From: Paenibacillus mellifer
GTDB lineage: Bacteria > Bacillota > Bacilli > Paenibacillales > Paenibacillaceae
NCBI RefSeq assembly: GCF_023195895.1
Contig: NZ_JALPRK010000003.1
Location: 267,046 to 331,045, forward strand
DNA: 64,000 nucleotides
Direction: 5' to 3'
This document shows, piece by piece, positions 16,206 through 25,501 of the stretch. The notes below the pieces were generated by a model. It was not told the DNA's origin. It ran no database searches and saw only the letters and a list, made by a program, of their open reading frames with translations. Made by a program: the position numbers and the translations under genes. Each line of letters starts with the position of its first letter. Position 1 is the first letter of the stretch.

Positions 16206-17099
16206 TTATGCTTTTAAACGCTGCATGTCTTGTCTAGGGGGAAAACCAAACATTCGGGAATATTCACGACTAAATTGCGAAGGACTTTCATAGCCAACTC
16301 GAAATGCGACATCACCGGCATCTGCTGATTCGGTTAATAACAGGCGACGAGCTTCCTGCAGTCTCAGTTGTTTTTGAAACTGAACAGGACTCATAGCTGT
16401 AATCTCTTTGAAATGCCTGTGCAGCGACGAGACACTCATATTCACTTTTTCTGCAAGATCCTCAATCCGAAATGATTTATCAAAGTTATTTGTGATATGT
16501 TCAATAACTTCATTTATTTGATGGGCAGAGTTACCCTCTATTGCAACTTGTTCGAGCCTAACCCCATGCTGACCTTGCAGAACTCTGTACAGTATCTCCT
16601 TGGTAAACAGCGGCGCAAGTATTAGAATGTCCCTCGGATTGTCCAGCAACCGAGCCAACCTTATGACCGCATCCAATAAAGACAACTCCATTCGGTTAAC
16701 AAACATCCCCCGCTTTGCCTGTTCTTTCGATCCATCCCGAATATCAGAATCACGCAAAATCTCTAAAATTTGATTTGCCGTAAATTCAAGTATAAAACCC
16801 AAATACGGTACATCGGGAGACGCTTCGGTAACTTGAGCAATAACAGGCAAGTGAACGGAAGAAATCAGGTAATCTGCAGGATTGTACTTGAAGCAATCTT
16901 CCCCCAACCAGACCTCCTTCGCGCCTTGAACTACAATGCAAAAGGAAGGTTTATAAACTCCATGGCGGGGTACAGATCCATTAGATTCGCGTACGAAAAC
17001 TAAGGATGGAATGGCAGTCGTGTGGACACCATCGGTTATTGCGTGGCGATAGATAATTTCGATAAGTTCATTTTGCTGCATAGTGAATATTTCAGACAC
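16206..17099 (-). CDS. AraC family transcriptional regulator
   Basis: This 297-aa protein has an N-terminal AraC_N-type sensor domain (PSLVFVRESNGSVPRHGVYK, GAKEVWLGEDCFKYNPADYL, residues about 25-180). Its C-terminal half has the double helix-turn-helix: FRIEDLAEKVNMSVSSLHRH, then ADAGDVAFRVGYESPSQFSR and FGFPPRQ. It is divergent from the aldo-keto reductase gene at 17313, its probable target. Confidence 0.9.
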   Translation of the reverse strand: MSEIFTMQQNELIEIIYRHAITDGVHTTAIPSLVFVRESNGSVPRHGVYKPSFCIVVQGAKEVWLGEDCFKYNPADYLISSVHLPVIAQVTEASPDVPYLGFILEFTANQILEILRDSDIRDGSKEQAKRGMFVNRMELSLLDAVIRLARLLDNPRDILILAPLFTKEILYRVLQGQHGVRLEQVAIEGNSAHQINEVIEHITNNFDKSFRIEDLAEKVNMSVSSLHRHFKEITAMSPVQFQKQLRLQEARRLLLTESADAGDVAFRVGYESPSQFSREYSRMFGFPPRQDMQRLKA

Positions 17100-17195
17100 T
17101 TTACACTCCTCGCTCCGTTATTTTTTAGTTCAATTATAGTTCATGATCCATCGGTACATAAGTAGTTGTGAGGGGATTAGGCAAACATTTGATAA

Positions 17196-18134
<939 letters not shown>

Positions 18135-18149
18135 ACGATAGAAATCATA

Positions 18150-18184
18150 GGGCTACAGCTACTAACTAGCTGTAGCCTCTTTGG
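18150..18184 (+). terminator. Rho-independent terminator of the aldo/keto reductase
   Basis: Stem GGCTACAGCTA (18151-18161) pairs with TAGCTGTAGCC (18167-18177), followed by TCTTT. Confidence 0.8.
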
Positions 18185-18355
18185 TATATTTAGCTGCATT
18201 TAAAGGGGGGGCGTTAGCGTAGTACCCAAGTTAGTCTGTTACATCTCCTTAACTGAAGATGTGTTCATGCTAGAAACTCAAATCAGCCCCCATCTAACGA
18301 TGGGAGCTTGGGACTGGGGGAGGTCATTCAGACCTCCCCCCCAAAAATTTGTGTC

Positions 18356-18395
18356 ATTTATGATACGGTTCACCGCAACACTCTAACGGCAAGTT
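18356..18395. repeat. Copy A of a 17-bp repeat with an 11-bp companion
   Basis: ATTTATGATACGGTTCA (18356-18372) is followed 12 bp later by AACGGCAAGTT (18385-18395). The 17-mer recurs in the same direction at 21397-21413, where the 11-mer occurs inverted on its other side. Confidence 0.7.
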
Positions 18396-18454
18396 TTTAC
18401 AATATATGGGCTAATTAATTTTTACCAGTCCATAGTGAATTCAATAAGTATGCA

Positions 18455-18491
18455 GTAAAAGACACTGAGAGATTATTCATCAGTGTCTTCT
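18455..18491 (-). terminator. Rho-independent terminator of the ABC-F gene
   Basis: Stem AAGACACTGA (18459-18468) pairs with TCAGTGTCTT (18480-18489). On the minus strand the stem runs into TTTT. Confidence 0.8.
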
Positions 18492-18528
18492 TTTGGCCTT
18501 TTTCTACCTTCACTATGAGCGTTGCCGT

Positions 18529-20268
18529 CTAAAGCTGCTTAATGATGTCTTCCAACTCGTCGACCAAGCCTTTTGCCGTTTCAAAATCCGTATTTTTCAA
18601 CGCTAATTCGATCTGCATTTCAACGGCCTTTTTCTTTTGTTCGTTTTCCAAATAGTCTTTATCAAAATGACGGGCGTAGATCATCTGTCTGAATTTGCGC
18701 ATACTCATCTTTCTAATCGTCTTGTCGTCAATGATCAGCACATAATCCATGCCATTTACGACTGAATAAAAATCGTGGGAAATCATCAGAATCGCGCCTT
18801 TGTAGTCTTCGATGGCTTTCTCCAGCGCAATCTGCGTATAGAGGTCCAAATGGCTGGTCGGTTCATCAAACAGCAGCAGATCGGCTTGACTACCAGCGAC
18901 TTTAGCCAGTTGAAGCATGTTCTTTTCTCCACCGGATAAGGATTGGATCTTCTGATCCAGGATTACGCCTTCAAAGCCGTAGTTCGCAAGATACGCTCTA
19001 ATCTCGTCATACGTTTTGAACCCCGCGTCGATGAATTCATTAAGGATCGTATTCGAGTCTTTTAGCGTTTCGTCTTGAAGCTGCGATAAATAAGCTACTT
19101 TCACATCTGCATTGATTTCAATGGAGTCATGGTTGTTTTTGAAGATTTCGCGGAGCAAAGTCGTTTTCCCTGTGCCGTTCGGGCCGATGATCGCGACTTT
19201 ATCTGTAGATTGGATCTCGAAATTAACGTTGTGCAGAAGCAGCTCGTCGAAGGCTACGCTGTAATTGGCAACCTTTACGACAGTGGCGTCTTCCACTTTA
19301 CGATCCAGATCAAAACGAATATTCGGCTGCTTGATCTCGACAAACGGCGCTTTGATTCGGCGTGCTTCCAATCTTTCCTGAAACTTAACTCGGGCTTTTA
19401 ATGCCCTTCCTCTGGACGCGTCTGCAACATTCGTTGCGATCTCTCGAAGATTGTCGATGATGTGATCGTATCGCTCGATTTCTTCGGCTTCGGCGATCGC
19501 GATTTCTTGCAGCTCAATCTTGGTCTGAAGCAGCGAGAAGTTATAATCGATATACCGCCCGTCAAACTCCTGGATTTCCAAGTTTTCGAGGTGGATGATT
19601 TTATTGAAGCAATGATTCAACAGATAGCGGTTGTGCGTAACGACCAGCAGCGTGCCTTTGTGGGAATTGATCAATTTTTTGAGCGCATTGAGGTTTTCAA
19701 AATCCAAAAACACGTCCGGTTCGTCCATAATCATTAAGTCCGGGCTGCTGAGCATTTCCTTCATGACTTGGATCAGCTTGAATTCCCCGCCGCTCAAGGA
19801 AGATACTCTGGCATCTTTCAGCTTCATCAGATTGGCGAGATTCAGTTGCTTATGAATCGTGCTTTCGAAATCATCCCCGCCTATTGCATCGAATGCGTCC
19901 AACGCCGATTGAACCTTTTCCATCAGCGAATCCATATCCGACGTGGTTGCCATCTCAGCATAAATCGCGGTGAGTACGTCCTGGATCTTGATAAATTCTT
20001 CCCCGATATATTCAAAAACGGTCATTTCCTTCGTTTTGTCCACCTGCGAGAATTGACTAACGTACCCGATTCTGCAATCCGGGGCGATCTCCAGCTTGCC
20101 CTCGAACAAATGTCTTTCCGGGTCCATCAGCATCTCGATCAATGTACTTTTCCCGCTACCGCTCGTGCCGATAAAGGCGCAGTGTTGGCCTTCTTCGAGC
20201 GTGAAGGAAATGTTTTTGTAGAGTTCTTTTTGCGGGAAGGAGAAGGATAGGTTATCTATTTTAATCAT
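18529..20268 (-). CDS. ABC-F family ATP-binding protein
   Basis: This 579-aa protein has two ABC ATPase domains in one chain and no membrane segments, the ABC-F layout. Domain 1 has Walker A GTSGSGKST near residue 34, signature LSGGEFKL and Walker B LMIMDEPDVFLD. Domain 2 has GPNGTGKTT, LSGGEKNML and LLLFDEPTSHLD. A charged linker of about 80 residues separates them. The ATG at 20268 follows GAAAGG. Such proteins bind the ribosomal E site and either protect it from antibiotics or aid translation. The domain 1 DEPDVFLD in place of DEPTNHLD is seen in some resistance-type members. Resistance to 50S-binding drugs is possible but unproven. Confidence 0.85.
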   Translation of the reverse strand: MIKIDNLSFSFPQKELYKNISFTLEEGQHCAFIGTSGSGKSTLIEMLMDPERHLFEGKLEIAPDCRIGYVSQFSQVDKTKEMTVFEYIGEEFIKIQDVLTAIYAEMATTSDMDSLMEKVQSALDAFDAIGGDDFESTIHKQLNLANLMKLKDARVSSLSGGEFKLIQVMKEMLSSPDLMIMDEPDVFLDFENLNALKKLINSHKGTLLVVTHNRYLLNHCFNKIIHLENLEIQEFDGRYIDYNFSLLQTKIELQEIAIAEAEEIERYDHIIDNLREIATNVADASRGRALKARVKFQERLEARRIKAPFVEIKQPNIRFDLDRKVEDATVVKVANYSVAFDELLLHNVNFEIQSTDKVAIIGPNGTGKTTLLREIFKNNHDSIEINADVKVAYLSQLQDETLKDSNTILNEFIDAGFKTYDEIRAYLANYGFEGVILDQKIQSLSGGEKNMLQLAKVAGSQADLLLFDEPTSHLDLYTQIALEKAIEDYKGAILMISHDFYSVVNGMDYVLIIDDKTIRKMSMRKFRQMIYARHFDKDYLENEQKKKAVEMQIELALKNTDFETAKGLVDELEDIIKQL

Positions 20269-20443
20269 GGTGTTACCTTTCTGAATCGCCATAACGGCGG
20301 GTATTGTGGGGTGTGCGGCAGCGTGGATACTTAAGGTTGCCGATTTTCAGATTAACACTGTTTGGTGGGGAGTACAATTGATTTGTAGATCATTTAGAAA
20401 ACAATATGATGTTGTATGGGAAGGTATTGATCGTAACTAGGAG

Positions 20444-20752
20444 GTGGAGATAGGTGATGCTGCTCATGCGATCACCCCTAATATGGGACAAGGAGCCTGC
20501 CAAGCGATTGAGGATGCGCGTATTTTGGCCGAATGCCTTCGTATACAAGACAATGATCAAGAGGCATTCGCAGATTATGATGCCAGACGCAGAAAGAGAA
20601 TCAAGCAAATATCAGATCAATCCTGGAGGATCGGGAATATGGCACAATCGGAAAGCTTGTTTATCACCAGTGTCAGAAATCAACTAATGAAGTATGCCCC
20701 TAAAGGGATCTATCGCAACCAGGCGCAGCGCTTGTACCAATTTCAGCTCTAG
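20444..20752 (+). pseudogene. C-terminal remnant of an FAD-dependent monooxygenase
   Basis: The frame reads EIGDAAHAITPNMGQGACQA, the GDxxH FAD-ribityl motif of class A flavin monooxygenases, followed by about 85 residues of the family's C-terminal helix region, ending at 20752. The first about 280 residues are absent and a stop precedes the fragment at 20438-20440. GGAGG and a GTG stand at its start by chance. It may be the missing half of the N-terminal remnant at 686-838 or come from another monooxygenase. Confidence 0.75.
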
Positions 20753-20781
20753 GGACGATAACATGAAGGAGGGGTGGTAAA

Positions 20782-21206
20782 TTGGTAGAGACTTTAATAG
20801 GAATCACATCTTTTATATTTATAAGTATCGGTTTATTACACGTTTTTTGGCATTTGGCGGAAGTTGGGGACTACATGCAGCTCTTCCAACTAAGGATGAC
20901 AGTAAATTGCCAGTGTTGCGGCCAGGAAGGTTAGGTACACTTTTGATCGGATTCCTCTGCTTCTTTGCATCTGTATTACTGCTAGTTCAGATAGAAATGT
21001 TCACAGTCATCACCTCCTCCCTTCTTACAAAATGGCTTTGTATAGCAGGAGGAGTTGTTTTCTTGTTACGTGCGATTGGCGAAGGAAAATATGTAGGCTT
21101 TTTTAAGAAAATCAAACATACTAGATTTGCAAAACAAGATACCGTCTTCTATTCACCCCTTTGTGTATGGATTAGTCTCACTTTTTGGATAGCCGCATTT
21201 ATTTGA
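20782..21206 (+). pseudogene. DUF3995 membrane protein gene with a frameshift
   Basis: A TTG at 20782 follows AAGGAGGGG. It opens a frame reading TLIGITSFIFISIGLLHVFW, the first helix of the DUF3995 family. At about 20849 a single base appears to be missing: the frame of the rest (AFGGSWGLHAALP, then three more hydrophobic helices) is +1 relative to it. With one G restored the protein would be about 142 aa with four membrane segments. This is either a real mutation or a sequencing error in the T6G2 tract. Confidence 0.65.
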
Positions 21207-21436
21207 GGCTTCCCTTAGCAAGCCTTTTGCAATTATCCGTATTCTCTATAACGACAAGTTTAGATCTATCCTTTGCGGGATGGCCCTATTGCTTCCACTA
21301 GAGCCTGCTGCTTCTCGTGCGCAGCACCCAGGTGTCGATACCTAGCAAGGCATAAACAAGCGGAAGAATGATATGGAAACCCTGTAACTTGCCGTTATTT
21401 ATGATACGGTTCAGCGTGGTGGATGTAAGGGAGACT
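21207..21436. other. Junction between accessory genes and the three-gene cassette
   Basis: No complete gene. On the minus strand, positions 21298-21385 read LQGFHIILPLVYALLGIDTW followed by VLRTRSSRL and a stop, which could be the tail of a lost membrane protein. Copy B of the 17-bp repeat is here. Confidence 0.35.
21386..21413. repeat. Copy B of the 17-bp repeat with inverted 11-bp companion
   Basis: AACTTGCCGTT (21386-21396), the reverse complement of the 11-mer near copy A, abuts ATTTATGATACGGTTCA (21397-21413). It lies 24 bp beyond the stop of the last cassette gene. Confidence 0.7.
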
Positions 21437-22294
21437 TTAAACATGGGCAGTAATTTGGTATATGTATATCTTATTATCCCAATCTTTGTGAACCCCAAAT
21501 GGTACTGAGGGACAAAAATAGATTCTATCAGGTGCATTTGAGGATATTCTTCTCATTTTAGTATGCAATTCGCAGTTTATAGTTTTTTCATCAATCTTTT
21601 TTATTAATTTCTCTTTAACCGTATCTCTGTTTCGTTCAGGAGAGCATGACAATGTCAGTTGTTCTCCAATACTTTCATAATCTTTAAATCCACGATCGAT
21701 TATATTCGGTATTTCTTTTGCAATACAATATAAATGATATAAAATTTCATTTTTTCTTTGATCAAACCCATCGTTTAAGTTTTTTAATGATTTATCTAGC
21801 TCATAATCTATAACAAAGAATGGTATGAAATTTAAACTGTTTGTAAAAGAAACAATATCATCGTGTCTACTTGTAAATAGAATTAATATATCTAATAAAC
21901 TATCGTAGCTTGTTATATTTCTTATGTGATTATTGTCTTTCCAGTTAAAAGAGAGCATAAAATTCAAATTGTCAAAATACTTATTCTCTATTAGTACTTC
22001 GTGAATAGTATATATCTCTTCATTCTTTAAATTTTCTAAATGTGTTACATATCCTATATATTCTTCCTCACATATATAGAGAGACTGTTTCTCTAATCTT
22101 TTGTTTATAATAGCTCGATTATCTCTATCTTCTACTTTTATAACATTATCAAATACAGTTTCTATATTAGCAGCAGAAAAAATTAGTTTATAAGACATAT
22201 TATCTAATACTTCAGAAATACTTATGAATGTTTCAATATCATTTGAACTTAACATTTCACTAAAAATATCATTATTAATTATTAGCTTCTCCAA
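21437..22294 (-). CDS. Unrecognised third protein of the DUF262-ATPase cassette
   Basis: This 285-aa soluble, acidic, helix-rich protein begins at TTG 22294 behind TTGAGG and overlaps the ATPase gene by 20 bp, so it is translationally coupled. I recognise no named family. The C-terminal 45 residues differ in character: CELHTKMRR, then DRIYFCPSVPFGV and KIYIYQITAHV. They form a Cys-Glu-x-His-x-Lys, Arg-Ile-x-Phe, beta-strand, His pattern that looks like a small conserved domain and could hold an active site. By gene order in similar conflict cassettes it could be the effector or a specificity factor. That is inference. Confidence 0.65.
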   Translation of the reverse strand: MEKLIINNDIFSEMLSSNDIETFISISEVLDNMSYKLIFSAANIETVFDNVIKVEDRDNRAIINKRLEKQSLYICEEEYIGYVTHLENLKNEEIYTIHEVLIENKYFDNLNFMLSFNWKDNNHIRNITSYDSLLDILILFTSRHDDIVSFTNSLNFIPFFVIDYELDKSLKNLNDGFDQRKNEILYHLYCIAKEIPNIIDRGFKDYESIGEQLTLSCSPERNRDTVKEKLIKKIDEKTINCELHTKMRRISSNAPDRIYFCPSVPFGVHKDWDNKIYIYQITAHV

Positions 22295-23366
22295 TCAGCC
22301 TCAACCTCATCTTCCTAATTTCATATAGATCTTTTTCTTCTTGATCCATAAAACCTTCAGGCCAATTATTAATTTCAACTTTTTCATTTAAAATGATATT
22401 TTCAACTATACTCTCAGAGTTGTTATTAAAGTAAATTAACTGTAAATCACTATACGTAAATGGATTTTCCTTTTCAAGAACACCCTTTCTAAATCCATTG
22501 ACGATATGTTCGCTATGCGTTTCGATAATTACTTGAACTCCTGATGAAGCAATTACTGATAAAAATAAAGCTATATTCGACTGTGCTTTCGGGTGTAAGT
22601 GTAATTCAGGATTTTCAATTATTAATACACTCCCCTTTTTTGCAATTAAACCAGCTACTATAATAGGTAATACAAATGAAATACCAAACCCTATATTAGA
22701 ATGATGAAGACCTAATTCGTCATCAAATAATAAAAGGTATTTATTATCTTTACCGGTATTAGCAGAAGTCACTTTATTACCAGGAAAAATAAAGTCTAGC
22801 CAATCATTAATTTGTATTTCTAACAAACTAGTGTCTTTTTTGTTCCAATAGTTTCTTTCGGTATACACTGGTATATTGTTTGCATGTCTACCTTTTTCAA
22901 TTATATATCCTAAATATTCGTTCTGATCCCCTAAAACAATATTGCGTAATGTTCCACTTTTTTGCTTAGTTGAAATATACCTGTTAGAACCTAAGTAAAT
23001 TATATCAAGTTTAATATCTATACTGGGTTTATTAAAACTTACATCCAATACATTTAAATCACTGCTAGGTTTATATGTCGCTACTACATTATTATTAAAC
23101 GATATACTAAAAAAGTTGTCATACGAATCCCTATTTATTAATTCATCATATGAGTGTAATTCAATCCCATATTTATTAGTCACTAAGTCAATACTTTGGA
23201 CACTTTCTTCCTTTAAAGTATCAAGTGCAAGGTCGAAGAGTAAAATTGACTGAATTAATGAAGACTTACCACCTGAATTGATACCAAGTAATATGGATGC
23301 ATTCTTCAATTCAATATTATTTTCCCTAAAGCACTTATAATTTTTCACTTCTATACTATTTATCAT
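22275..23366 (-). CDS. OLD/DUF3696-like AAA ATPase
   Basis: This 363-aa ATPase is of the RecF/SMC-like AAA_21 or AAA_15 group. It begins SIEVKNYKCFRENNIELK and has Walker A GINSGGKSS at residues 28-36. An insert of about 180 residues follows, then GFGISFVLPIIVAGL (signature region), Walker B VLIIENPELHLHPKAQ near 240 and the switch IIETHSEHIVNGFRKG. The C-terminus (YFNNNSESIVENIILN, GFMDQEEKDLYEIRK) is that of DUF3696 proteins. There is no Toprim nuclease domain. The ATG at 23366 follows GGGGG; it overlaps the upstream DUF262 gene by 11 bp. Confidence 0.85.
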   Translation of the reverse strand: MINSIEVKNYKCFRENNIELKNASILLGINSGGKSSLIQSILLFDLALDTLKEESVQSIDLVTNKYGIELHSYDELINRDSYDNFFSISFNNNVVATYKPSSDLNVLDVSFNKPSIDIKLDIIYLGSNRYISTKQKSGTLRNIVLGDQNEYLGYIIEKGRHANNIPVYTERNYWNKKDTSLLEIQINDWLDFIFPGNKVTSANTGKDNKYLLLFDDELGLHHSNIGFGISFVLPIIVAGLIAKKGSVLIIENPELHLHPKAQSNIALFLSVIASSGVQVIIETHSEHIVNGFRKGVLEKENPFTYSDLQLIYFNNNSESIVENIILNEKVEINNWPEGFMDQEEKDLYEIRKMRLRLIGEANN

Positions 23367-24783
23367 TTTTTCCCCCAATATTTGATATCAGAAATTGATC
23401 AATTAAAAGGAATGTTGTATCTATTCTAGCCTTATCATTGGTTCCATTAGTTATTGAATCATATAAATATTCATTATCCTCTAAATATTTCGCAAATTCA
23501 GTAATAAGTATTCCCTTATTCTTTACTTCATCAGAACTAAAATTAGATAATAAAACAGAAAAAGCAGTGAATAAAGATTTGTTAACCATATTTTTGGGAA
23601 ACTTACTATAATCAAGTTTAACTTTTCTGAATGCATAATCCTTAAACAATATGTATGCGTTACTCATTGACTTTTTAAAATCCGCTTCTAATTGATTAAA
23701 TGGAATTTTTTTATAATCCGAGTTCAGAACCTCAACTACATTATCTAGAAATTCGTCCATAATCCCATTATATTTCAATTTATTGGTTATACCGATGTCT
23801 TTATAAAGGAAATAGAATCCTATATATCTCGTAACTAATTCTTGGTCCATCATTCTTTTCACATTAATACTACGATTAGTAGCAGTAACAAACTCAGGAG
23901 ATTTAGCCAATTTTCTTATAAAATCTCTTGAGTCTTTTCTTAAAATGGAATTTCTAATCTCTTGACTATTTAAACTTCTACCGCCAGTATTTAATCTCTT
24001 AAAGATATCGGACTTAACTCGGTGTGGAGTATCAGGTTCAATGATATTGCAATCAATTTGGTATGAACGAAGCTGTCGAACAAATTTTGGGTGTAGTGAT
24101 ACTTTTGGATCTTTTTGAAAAAATTTTTTATCACACTCATTTTTTAAGTATTCTAAATTACGCAGACTAAACCCATTTGAAAAGTACTGATTAATTACGG
24201 ATAAACGTTGTACACCATCAACAACTTGATATTTACCTTCATTATTCCTTGCCAAATAAAATACAGGAAGTGGTATTTTTAATAAAATAGACTCGATCAA
24301 CCTTGATTTACGTGTACTATCCCACACATAATTTCTCTGAAAGTCTGGAGACAAGTCCAGTATAGACTCATCATGTTCTGTACCATTTATCATTTCAAAT
24401 ATCTCTCTTAATGAGAATCTAGCTTGTGTAACTCTAATTGTGTTGGGGTCATATGGAACTAAAATATCTGGGTCATTTTTTTTGATTAACTCTTTTTCAA
24501 TTTCTACACCTTGTTCATTAGTTTCATTATTGTCATTAATTTGTTTGTTATAATTATCTATAAATAAGTCACATAAATAGTCAAGATGTTCATCTAATAT
24601 AGATTCTCCACTAATTACTTTAACACTATGGCATAAAGATCCGTTTTTACCTGAAATCATTATTTCAATTCCCTGACTATCAATAAAAATTTGATCATCA
24701 TTATCACTTGCTTCAAATTTATATTTATGAATAACTGTTTCAGTATCCTCTAATTCAAAACTAATTTCTTTTACCATTATCAT
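23356..24783 (-). CDS. DUF262 (GmrS/ParB-like) domain protein
   Basis: This 475-aa protein is the first of the cassette. A poorly conserved domain of about 110 residues precedes the DUF262 domain. That domain has DFQRNYVW at 147-154, VVDGVQRLSV around the DGxQR nucleotide-binding motif at 189-194, and FKRLNTGGRSLNSQEIRN from 261. In characterised relatives (GmrS, SspE) this domain binds or hydrolyses nucleotides and senses modified DNA. No C-terminal HNH (DUF1524) nuclease is seen, so cleavage, if any, must come from elsewhere. AAAGGAGA precedes the ATG. Confidence 0.85.
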   Translation of the reverse strand: MIMVKEISFELEDTETVIHKYKFEASDNDDQIFIDSQGIEIMISGKNGSLCHSVKVISGESILDEHLDYLCDLFIDNYNKQINDNNETNEQGVEIEKELIKKNDPDILVPYDPNTIRVTQARFSLREIFEMINGTEHDESILDLSPDFQRNYVWDSTRKSRLIESILLKIPLPVFYLARNNEGKYQVVDGVQRLSVINQYFSNGFSLRNLEYLKNECDKKFFQKDPKVSLHPKFVRQLRSYQIDCNIIEPDTPHRVKSDIFKRLNTGGRSLNSQEIRNSILRKDSRDFIRKLAKSPEFVTATNRSINVKRMMDQELVTRYIGFYFLYKDIGITNKLKYNGIMDEFLDNVVEVLNSDYKKIPFNQLEADFKKSMSNAYILFKDYAFRKVKLDYSKFPKNMVNKSLFTAFSVLLSNFSSDEVKNKGILITEFAKYLEDNEYLYDSITNGTNDKARIDTTFLLIDQFLISNIGGKNDK

Positions 24784-24856
24784 TAATTATCAGTCTCCTT
24801 TCTGTTTATTATTACCAATATAATAATTCACCATTACAATTTTATTTCCTTTAATC

Positions 24857-24884
24857 ATTTTATAATAATAAAAAGTATTATCAA
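24857..24884 (-). promoter_or_regulatory. Candidate promoter of the three-gene cassette
   Basis: On the minus strand, -35 TTGATA (24879-24884) and -10 TAAAAT (24857-24862) are 16 bp apart, about 75 bp before the DUF262 start. The region is very AT-rich, so chance matches are likely. Confidence 0.4.
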
Positions 24885-24894
24885 CATATCTCGT

Positions 24895-25374
24895 TTACTT
24901 ATGATAAGGTTCCCCCCGGTTAATCTTCACCGCGCGATAAATCTGCTCGGTGAGCACCAGGCGCATGAGCTGGTGGGGCAGCGTCATGCGCCCGAACGAC
25001 AGCCGCTGCTGCGCGCGGCTGAGAACCGCATCGGCGAGCCCGAGGCTCCCGCCGATGACGAACACGACATGGCTCGTCCCGTAGGTGCCGAGCTGATCGA
25101 GACAACCGGCCAGCTCTTCCGAGCTCCAGAGCTGGCCGCCAATCGCGAGCGCAATGACATGCGCGTCGCTCTTGATTTGCGCGAGGATGCGTTCGCCCTC
25201 GCGCTCCTTCACGCCGATGAGCTCCGCCTCGCTCATCGTCTCCGGCGCTTTCTCGTCGGGCACCTCCACGACTTGAAACTTCACATACGGCGCCAGGCGC
25301 TTCGCGTATTCCGCAATGCCCTGTACCAGATATTTTTCCTTCAATTTGCCGACGGCCACGATTTGAATCAGCAC
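24895..25374 (-). CDS. rlmH: 23S rRNA (pseudouridine1915-N3)-methyltransferase
   Basis: This 159-aa SPOUT methyltransferase modifies pseudouridine 1915 in helix 69 of 23S rRNA. It starts with [20 protein letters not shown], and the C-terminal knot carries [19 protein letters not shown] and [19 protein letters not shown], the family's end. In Bacillus-like genomes it lies downstream of the walRK-htrA region, as here. The three-gene cassette was inserted just after its stop codon. Confidence 0.95.
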   Translation of the reverse strand: MLIQIVAVGKLKEKYLVQGIAEYAKRLAPYVKFQVVEVPDEKAPETMSEAELIGVKEREGERILAQIKSDAHVIALAIGGQLWSSEELAGCLDQLGTYGTSHVVFVIGGSLGLADAVLSRAQQRLSFGRMTLPHQLMRLVLTEQIYRAVKINRGEPYHK

Positions 25375-25501
25375 TTAAGTTCATCCTCCGTTTTCGTCCT
25401 AAACTCGTCACCCTATATAAAAAAACAGCGGGGCCCGTCACCTGCATGCCGTCGCCCCGTTCGTCGTCCCTCATTCAATTGTGCAACACGACACTACACC
25501 G

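Larger units (their letters stand above)
18135..18528. other. Intergenic stretch with hairpins and a repeat copy
   Basis: No gene is seen. It holds two terminators (18150-18184 and 18457-18490), two hairpins at 18292-18304 (CCCATC and GATGGG) and 18317-18341 (GGGGGAGGTC and GACCTCCCCC), and one copy of a 17-bp sequence at 18356-18372 that recurs at 21397-21413. The paired hairpins resemble the folded ends of IS200/IS605-type elements, but no transposase is present. Confidence 0.45.
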
